Shown here: positions 41,211 through 47,261 of the stretch, piece after piece
Layout: each line of letters opens with the position of its first letter
How positions within the stretch are numbered: position 1 is the first letter of the stretch
NCBI GenBank assembly: GCA_003427395.1
Contig: BFEA01001129.1
Coordinates: forward strand, 103,083-150,343
DNA: 47,261 nt
Source of the DNA: Chara braunii
Lineage: Eukaryota; Streptophyta; Charophyceae; Charales; Characeae
Direction: 5' to 3'
Made by a program: the position numbers and the translations under genes
The notes under the pieces: model-generated
The model's database searches: none
The model's input: the letters and a program-made list of their open reading frames with translations, nothing else
What the model was told of the DNA's origin: nothing

Positions 41211-42460
41211 TATCAGGGAGTATCGGTATGGTTTGCAATGGATGGGGGAATGATTTCCCGTCTGTATTTCATGTTGGATAACCANTGACAAGCCAATGTC
41301 CATGTCCGTTATGCTAATCGCTCCCNGATATTCCGTCAGAATATCCGCAATTACTCGGTGAATCTCATCAGGTACGTATTGTGGGACGTGTAACTCAAAT
41401 AACCGATCCCAGATCCGTATGTTGATCCGCTTCATGCGTGCTGGTTTCGCCACATCGGGTCGTGGTTCAGAAATGAATGAATGGTCCGATCGCCAGGGGA
41501 ACACCNTGAGCATCATCTGGGCATCTTCTTCCCGAATGGCCACTTGTCCTTCTGGGGTGATCCCATNGTAGATATCCTGCCACGNTACGGTTTTAGTTGC
41601 AATCTTTACTCTGAGTTCATCCGAGTCAGCTTCGAGACNCCCGGGGGGTTCCAAAGAACTGGCTTCTGCCCCCAGGCGTAGCAATCATACTTCTTTTGCG
41701 GGTATCAGTAAAGACTTTGGTAGATCTGTAATATTGCAGTAATGTTTTTTGTCGTTGTATCGGGCGAGAAGAGGGGNGATTNCTTCNTANAGGGTTCGAA
41801 GGGGTTCCAGAGAATCGATCATCCTCGAAACTTNTACGAGGGGTTCACCCAAAATCATTGCNTTAGTCNTTTGGATATTCNGAGTGGTTAGATGCATCGT
41901 TNNNGCGATCGTTCTTGGCGGCGGATAATAAACACGCTGTCGCACTAGCTTCANAATTTCTGGGTCATTTTCATCANGGTTGTCCGCATNGTTTGTTGAT
42001 AACTTCCNGTCTACGGATTCCTCCCAAGTGATAATTCGGAGAGTTCCTGCTAACATCGGCGAAACTNGCGGGGCTGCGTTGATGGTAGTACGAAGGGTTA
42101 GTCTCATAGGTACAGCATAGGGCTTTCCTCCCGTATTTTGGAGGATGATTGGCCGTCGCTCGAAATCCAAGTTTGCTCGCAATGCTACAAGAGCGGGAAG
42201 TCCGAAAAGAACNTCGTAGGTATTTACATCTAGCACTACGACATCCCCTAATGCATGCACCTTTTCAAATCGGAAAGCGANATTGGTCATTTTTCCCACT
42301 GTTTTAATNTTTTCTTCATCCGNCGAAACGAGCTGATCTTTCTCGGCAAGCATGATCAGATCGTTCTTTCTACCCGCCCTCTCAACTACTCGNAGCGAAA
42401 TAGCCAAAACAGTAGCTCCTGAATCAATGATTTCATTATAAGGAATTGAATTTCCCCAAA
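41211..42460 (-). pseudogene. pol: Family C protease and protease-RT linker
   Basis: The retropepsin active site IIDSGATVLAIS is intact, with Asp-Ser-Gly-Ala at 42414-42425. FRFEKVHALGDVVVLDVNTY-VLFGLPAL (about 42180-42300) is the second conserved element of the fold. A long linker follows (RQRVYYPPPRTI, GEPLV, then ARYNDKKHYCNITDLP). A TGA at 41685-41687 interrupts the same frame, which continues as LRLGAEASSLEPPG, PEGQVAIREEDAQ and LFELHVPQYVPDEIHRVIADIL, the usual lead-in to RT. The protease would release the Pol enzymes. Confidence 0.78.
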
Positions 42461-42955
42461 TTTCAAATATGCACTCTGCAGATTTTCACGGAATGGGTTT
42501 GATCNGTAGGAAATGNTCGTCTTTCTGNATTAAACCTACCCATATCGGATCCTAAGTTCCTGNTGTATTTTCCTCTGGTATGAGTCCCTTTTTTACGTTT
42601 GTTGCTCGGGTGAGGGCGAATCGTTTCCGGTTCGCCTTACAGTGTTGCAACATTCGCTCATTGGCTTGTTCAGAGATCGAGAGCAAGTGGCCGATCGGAA
42701 GTGGAATCCGATGGTCCAAGGCTCGGATGATGTTAAGCACATCAATTTCCCTAGTGACGAAGGTGGGTCCTCCCGACTCCATCTCTCCCGGAGAAGGTCG
42801 CTANTCCGCCACTTCTTTCTGCTCTGGGGCCGGTCTGATCGTTCCGATCATCCCAAGCCCGNGATAACCAAGCGATACATACTGATTTAACGGGATGAGT
42901 TTAGTGGCTTCTTGCATGGTAGCTAACGCACTTCCCCCACCTTCCATTTCTTCCA
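42461..42955 (-). pseudogene. Family C Gag-protease spacer
   Basis: An open minus-strand piece at 42782-42552 reads SGGPTFVTREIDVLNIIRALDHRIPLP, then GHLLSISEQANERMLQHCKANRKRF. It lies between the zinc knuckle and the protease and is co-linear with them. I do not recognise a domain; it is probably the N-terminal pol segment that binds or spaces the protease. Stops and frame changes separate it from both neighbours. Confidence 0.5.
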
Positions 42956-44079
42956 TCAAGCACCTACCCGTCCTGGTCCGTTAGCGATGGGGGCTGCTGC
43001 CATTGGTGCGACTCCGACCCGTTGTTGCGGGGGTCGGTGGGGGCAATCATAGGCTAAATGCCCTGGTTGATGGCATGCATAACAGATGTTCAAATTGCTT
43101 GCGGCTCTCGCGAGGGCAGGTGCCAGGGCTAGCCCTTGTTGGATCGGAGGGGCACGCACCACAATGGGCCGCATGTTTCTCATCATAGCTTCCAGTTGAG
43201 CATTATGCTTTCTCTGTTCCTTTTTGCTTTCCTGGATTAGGGTAATTAGCGTTTTGGTTAGCTCAAGGATGGCAGTAGATTCATGTGTTCTCACCGAGTT
43301 CTCGATCGATGGCGGAGGCGCCGTCATTACAGGCGCAGGTACCACGGGAACAGGAACGCTCGTGATTACACTTGGGGTGGGTCGCTTAGGGCCTATCTGT
43401 TTCAGATAGGTGACTGGTCCAGACACAAATCCCATATTTTCAAATTTGTTTTGCAACGCGGCCAATTCGGCTCTTGCCCTTGCGAGTTCGGACGAATCCC
43501 CTTCCTTAGGATAGTCTTCTCCTTCCATGAAGTTCGCCGCGAACTTTCGTTCCATCTCTTCGGCAACGGCCATGATTTGCTGCAACGTGTGATTGATGGG
43601 GGAAAACTGCTTTCGCAGCTTCGCCCTTATCGTTCGGCTGCGGAACCCATCAATAAACAAATCCCTCCCGACTTGCTCGCCTTGCTCAGTTTCACGAACA
43701 TTCGGTAGAATCGGTTTCGATAATCCGCGATGGACTCGAGGGGTTTTTGCACTCGGTCCTTGATCATGTAGAGCGCTTGCTCTGGATGGACGTAGTCAAA
43801 TCGGTTCAGGAAGTCTCGTCCAAAGGTCGGAAGATCTACCCATACATAGGTGTTGAACCAGTGATGGGAGTCACCTCCTAAGCGGGCGGGAATATTTACC
43901 TGAGCTTCATTATCGTCATACTACTATGCTCGAAGCGTGGCCAACCATGCTCCTGCAAGATGATGCGCAGGGTCAAACAGATAGAGGTCAGGTGGCGTCA
44001 TGGGAGCCCGCGCCCGTGGGGGGGGTTGATTAGGATTCGGTTGATTAACATTTTGCTGGGGATTCGGATTAACGTTCAT
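42956..44079 (-). pseudogene. gag: Family C Gag
   Basis: The ATG at 44077-44079 opens an Asn/Pro/Gln-rich N-terminus. A retrotrans-gag capsid region follows (DLYLFDPAHHLAGAWLATLRA, then QVNIPARLGGDSHHWFNTYV, FLNRFDYVHPEQALYMIKDRVQ, SIADYRNRFYRMFVKLS). Two consecutive in-frame TAG codons lie at 43921-43926, and a frameshift occurs near 43685. The final frame (43660-42956) carries SRTIRAKLRKQFSPINHTL, a Glu/Ala helix, a Pro/Val-rich segment and an intact CX2CX4HX4C knuckle at 43043-43084 (CYACHQPGHLAYDC). Gag would assemble the particle and bind RNA. Codons after the frameshift contain no Ns. Confidence 0.83.
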
Positions 44080-44219
44080 GTTGGCTGATCGTCGATTAGC
44101 CGACCTACTTCGGGTAATGACGGGNTCGCNTCTATGTGCGTTCCGGGGTCGAGGTCGCCCTCGGTTAGCCAGATCGCTCAGTTATCCTGCTGCTAATCCT
44201 AAAACCCCGCCACGTGTCA

Positions 44220-44232
44220 GGCTCCGATACCA
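44220..44232 (-). other. Primer-binding site, initiator Met-tRNA type
   Basis: The minus strand reads TGGTATCGGAGCC directly after the right LTR and 140 nt before the gag ATG. Plant LTR elements commonly carry TGGTATCAGAGCC, complementary to the 3' end of initiator Met-tRNA; one base differs. This fixes the orientation of family C and identifies 44234-47190 as its 5' LTR. Confidence 0.8.
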
Positions 44233-44233
44233 A

Positions 44234-47190
44234 CCTCACGCCCAGCGTGACTTCCTGATCAGAGTAAGATGTGGGCCTGGAAATGCGAAAAGGGGTGAAA
44301 CTNTGCCAAGGATTTTTGGGAAAGTGGGAGGGGGGTTCGNGGCAGCCGTGCAATTCGGCGGAGAGGGCGGATCGTCTCTGGTCATGTGCGCAGGTCGTCT
44401 ACGGCCGCGCGAGCCATTGCTGCAGAGGACGACGGTTCNCGGGGATGTCCCTCCGGGGTNGGTGTGGTTCCGATGAGTCAGGCCGTCGGAAGTTGCCATG
44501 TGGCGCTGGTCGTCGCATGTTCGGGTTGGGCCTCTGGGATTCTGGGGGCCGTTGGTCACTGCGTCACCGNCAGTTTCTGCAAGGGGTGCTGGGCCNATAT
44601 GGGGCGATNGCCAGCCACGGGACAACGTTGAGTCGATGATACGGAAGGNGAAGGCGAAAAGGAGGGAAGCTCGTAGAGATAACGACGAATCTGGGGTGTG
44701 TGAGGTAGTGGGTATGGTCTTGAGTAGGGAAATCAGAGCATCGGGGATCNCTAGTGGTGGCGCAGTGAAATTCCCTAGGGCACAGTCGGTTCTCAGTGAG
44801 ACAAGGATATCTCTGTCGGAGGATTTCGTTTACCCAGGNGGTGAAGTAGTCCGAGTNGTATAGCAACNACTCCGAGCTTTCAGAGCNTGTCATTATGTCA
44901 TTGGAGCAGNAAGGGATCTAAGGGTGGGCTCGCAGCGATTGCGATCACCACGTGGGAACTCGTGTAAGCTGCGCGAACGAGCCTCACTTACGCGTGTTCA
45001 CATGAGATGATTGCTCCGTCGCGAATCCCGGATGGCCGTGTTCAATCGGACCATGCTTCTGCAATTAGCGAATCGATACTCGGGGATACGTGTAACGGCG
45101 CAGATCTGGTCACGCTTACATGCGTCTTCATGCGGCGTTCGTTGGGCCAGACATTTGACTGCCTAATCACTGCTCAATGCAGAAATCACCATGGCTTAAT
45201 CAAAGGATAAGCGAAAAACGGAAAAAGAATAAAAATTCCTATGCTACCCAGTAAGCAAGGGTGGAGGCAAGGATCGGCGAGAAGACAAACGCAACATTCA
45301 TTCATTCATCATTCCCATCTCCTATCATCCTATCAAAGATGAAAATCGCAAAGTATGCAAGATGCAACAGCCACAACGGCTCAAAACAATAGTGAAAACA
45401 ACATTGGAGACCTATGCAAAATTCCTACTCTTCCTACGAGTACATCAAGACGAAAAACAAAGGCAGGGGTGAGAATCAGCAAACAGACATCACATCCATT
45501 CATTCGATAATACAGACACACAATATAGTCGAGGAGGAAATCGCAATTTAAAGACAAGTTCGAGCAAAAACCCAAGTCCAGATTCCGAAAAATAGAAGGA
45601 AAAACGAAAACGGGCAACTCGCCCTGAGCCGCAATCAAAATTTATGTACATAGGCAAGGAGGGGGAAAAGATAAAAGAAACAGCAAATCCGTGCCCATCA
45701 ACCTCAGCTCCCTCTTCCTCTCTCTNCTTCTCCAATGNGGACAGTCCNTCGTCACGCACCAACCCTTGAAGTCGTCACCCCGCTTAGTCCTCCTGCACCC
45801 GTCAGATTCNCCTGTGCCCACAGTCCGTCGTGGCCCACGTCAATCCCGCGCGTTTGGNACCTGCTCGTCGGGTCGCCCGACTCCTACTCTACTCACCTCT
45901 TACTTCGCTCGTGTGCCGACCCTTCCTGATCGCGCAACCCCGAGCTTCCAACAACTGGTTAAGAGACCTAACTAATCAAGCAGCCAAAATTTATAGCGTG
46001 CATGCCTGCGCGAAGAACACAAAATTACAAGGACTTAGAGGGAGAGAAGGGGGAGGGATTTCCTACGTCTGCATGGCCAGATCGTGGCGTGGGGGAAGTA
46101 GCCACTTTCCATGCATCGATCCGACTAGGCAGGCCGCGGCTTCCAAAACATAGCAAAAGAAAAGAGACAAAGGGCGGGAAGGGCGAACCATAAGAAGAAA
46201 GATACAGTTACAATGGTGTCCATAATGTTTTTTTTATAGGAGCGTGGGGGTCATCGGAGGGTAACCCCCCACATTTTTTTCAATTTTTTTTTTTTCCGAA
46301 TAATATATTTTTTTAAATTAAAAACGAAAAAAAAAAAGCAACCAGCCAAAATAAGCTTTTTCGTTTGTTATTTTGTATGTTATTTCCTAGGCTACCAGCC
46401 GGGCCGCCCGGGTCCCGAGTGGCCAGCCCGTGCAAAGAGGTCCCAACAAAAAAAAAAAAAAAATAAAAAAAAATCCGAAAAACAACTGTGTTATGCAGAA
46501 ACATAAACTGAACAACTTTTGCCTCAGGGTCACATTGAAATTCTTCACAAAAATTAAAATTAAAATAAAAAATAAAAAATATGTTTTTTATTTTTATTTT
46601 TTTGGCCCGGCCGGGCAAGTGACCCCGGGCCACTCTGGTAGCCTAGGTTATTTCCATTTTTTTCACACCTTTTTTTTTTTTTCTTTTTTTTCTTTTTTTT
46701 TGAAGGCACGGGGGTGTACAAGGCCCCCGCACCACCCCCCTCCTACCCTGATCCAGACCGTTTCGGCCTCCACGTGGGCGGAAATCACGTGAACGAATGT
46801 TCACAGATTTTGGCCCCCGTGACCGGCCGGTCACGTTCAAGTGACCGGTGCACGTCACATTCACGGGACTGGCACTGGCACCAACAAATCAGAGTTCCGT
46901 CGCAGCCGCATGAAGAAGCACATAGACAAAAAGTAGCGCGCGCAAAGGAAACTTCAATTTCCTAAATTCCTAAATTCCTAACTAATGCAAAAAAAGAGAT
47001 AAAGCGCTAATTCCGAAAAGAAAAACCGAAGCCCCGAGAGCTGTAGTGGCTCGACAAAATCCAAGAGGAAATTCGAAAAGCGAAATTCAAAAAAAAATTG
47101 AAAGGAACGCAACAAAAATTCCTGCGCGATGTTCGCGCCCAAAAGTCCGAAATCGGAAAAAAAAAAGCGACGTCAACATTTGTTAATCGC
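44234..47190 (-). repeat. Right (5') LTR of family C, with a 661-bp insert
   Basis: It is collinear with 23555-25904. Relative to that copy it lacks the last dozen bases of the LTR 3' terminus (the TTTGGGCGTCACA type end), so GTGAGG is joined directly to the PBS. The insert at 46216-46876 explains most of its extra length. Similarity to the left copy ends at 47190, and the last 70 bases of the window do not match. The full distal terminus is therefore not established. Confidence 0.75.
46216..46876. mobile_element. 661-bp inverted-repeat insert in the family C LTR
   Basis: The left LTR has 37 bp (25554-25590) between ACAATG and GGC-CCAAC, where the right LTR has this insert. It contains the perfect inverted repeat CCTAGGCTACCAG (46387-46399) and CTGGTAGCCTAGG (46635-46647), both continued by GC-rich imperfect pairing (GCCGGGCCGCCCGGG with GGCCCGGCCGGGC). 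It also has long A/T homopolymer runs and the 16-bp palindrome GTGACCGGCCGGTCAC (46819-46834). No coding capacity is evident. It looks like a MITE-like or fold-back element; no clear target duplication was seen. Confidence 0.6.
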
Positions 47191-47261
47191 GCACGCTTCT
47201 CTACAAAATGATGCGCGGGGTCAGGAGGATGAAGGATGAAGTTGGAATTCCAAAGTCGTCC
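47191..47261. other. Window end, unassigned
   Basis: The 71 bases after the shared LTR sequence do not match the sequence flanking the left copy (25905 onward), and no feature is recognised. Confidence 0.5.

Larger units (their letters stand above)
23555..47190 (-). mobile_element. Ty3/gypsy family C with PHD-finger pol; candidate 23.6-kb element
   Basis: Two direct copies of an LTR (23555-25904 and 44234-47190) flank a minus-strand PBS, gag, protease, RT, RNase H, PHD finger and integrase. This is a complete internal order with the PBS beside the right LTR. Between the end of pol (38290) and the left LTR lie about 12 kb that are not gag or pol. They hold an acidic hypothetical frame, structured repeats and a U6 relic, so nested insertions or cargo are likely. 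No polypurine tract was found next to the left LTR, and the distal LTR terminus and target duplication at the right end could not be fixed. One alternative is that the left LTR belongs to a different copy. Confidence 0.6.

Overview
The window is nuclear, repeat-dense eukaryotic DNA, most likely from a streptophyte (plant or charophyte-type) genome. Evidence: three unrelated Ty3/gypsy families, two with a chromodomain-like pol C-terminus; an L1-type LINE with an apurinic endonuclease, reverse transcriptase and zf-RVT-like C-terminus; a primer-binding site of the initiator-Met tRNA type used by plant LTR elements; and a plant-like U6 snRNA relic. The many isolated N bases, mostly inside repeats, plus two long N runs (21364-21858 and 34817-34996) suggest a draft assembly with collapsed repeats. 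A Chara-like alga would fit, but the sequence alone cannot settle this. I found no intact host protein gene.

Layout. 1-290: 54-bp minisatellite. 291-1640: no recognisable gene. 1640-7529 (+): gypsy family A, copy 1, lacking its 5' LTR and most of gag, with broken pol, a polypurine tract and a 3' LTR. 7530 to about 14140 (+): LINE. 14140-15446: unassigned. 15447-18534 (-): family A, copy 2, with gag, protease and half of RT, preceded by a phased TGACGTGGCA array. About 19200-23554 (-): gypsy family B, cut at its gag side by the next element. 23555-47190 (-): gypsy family C, a candidate single element of about 23.6 kb. It has two related LTRs of 2.35 and 2.96 kb, a PBS, gag and PR-RT-RNase H-PHD-integrase, followed by about 12 kb that is not gag or pol. 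That interval holds an acidic hypothetical reading frame, stem-loops, an array of hairpins, a CAG-rich tract and the U6 relic.

Two observations stand out. First, at 31464-32391 ten copies of a 14-nt core, CCCTAACTTAAGGG, sit between outer arms whose sequence changes from copy to copy while usually remaining complementary. This is a covarying hairpin array with a unit of about 63 bp at its start, and the pattern of wobble pairs favours minus-strand RNA. Second, the family C integrase frame (38290-39876) carries a C4HC3 PHD-finger signature N-terminal to the integrase, a plausible alternative to the chromodomain as a chromatin-reading module. That frame is open for 528 codons although its second catalytic Asp is Asn.

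How the parts work together: families A, B and C would each make Gag particles and a Pol carrying protease, RT/RNase H and integrase. The LINE would use target-primed reverse transcription. All visible copies carry breaks, so each is at best a substrate for trans-mobilisation. Nesting gives a partial order: family C interrupts family B, and a separate 661-bp inverted-repeat insert later entered the right LTR of family C.
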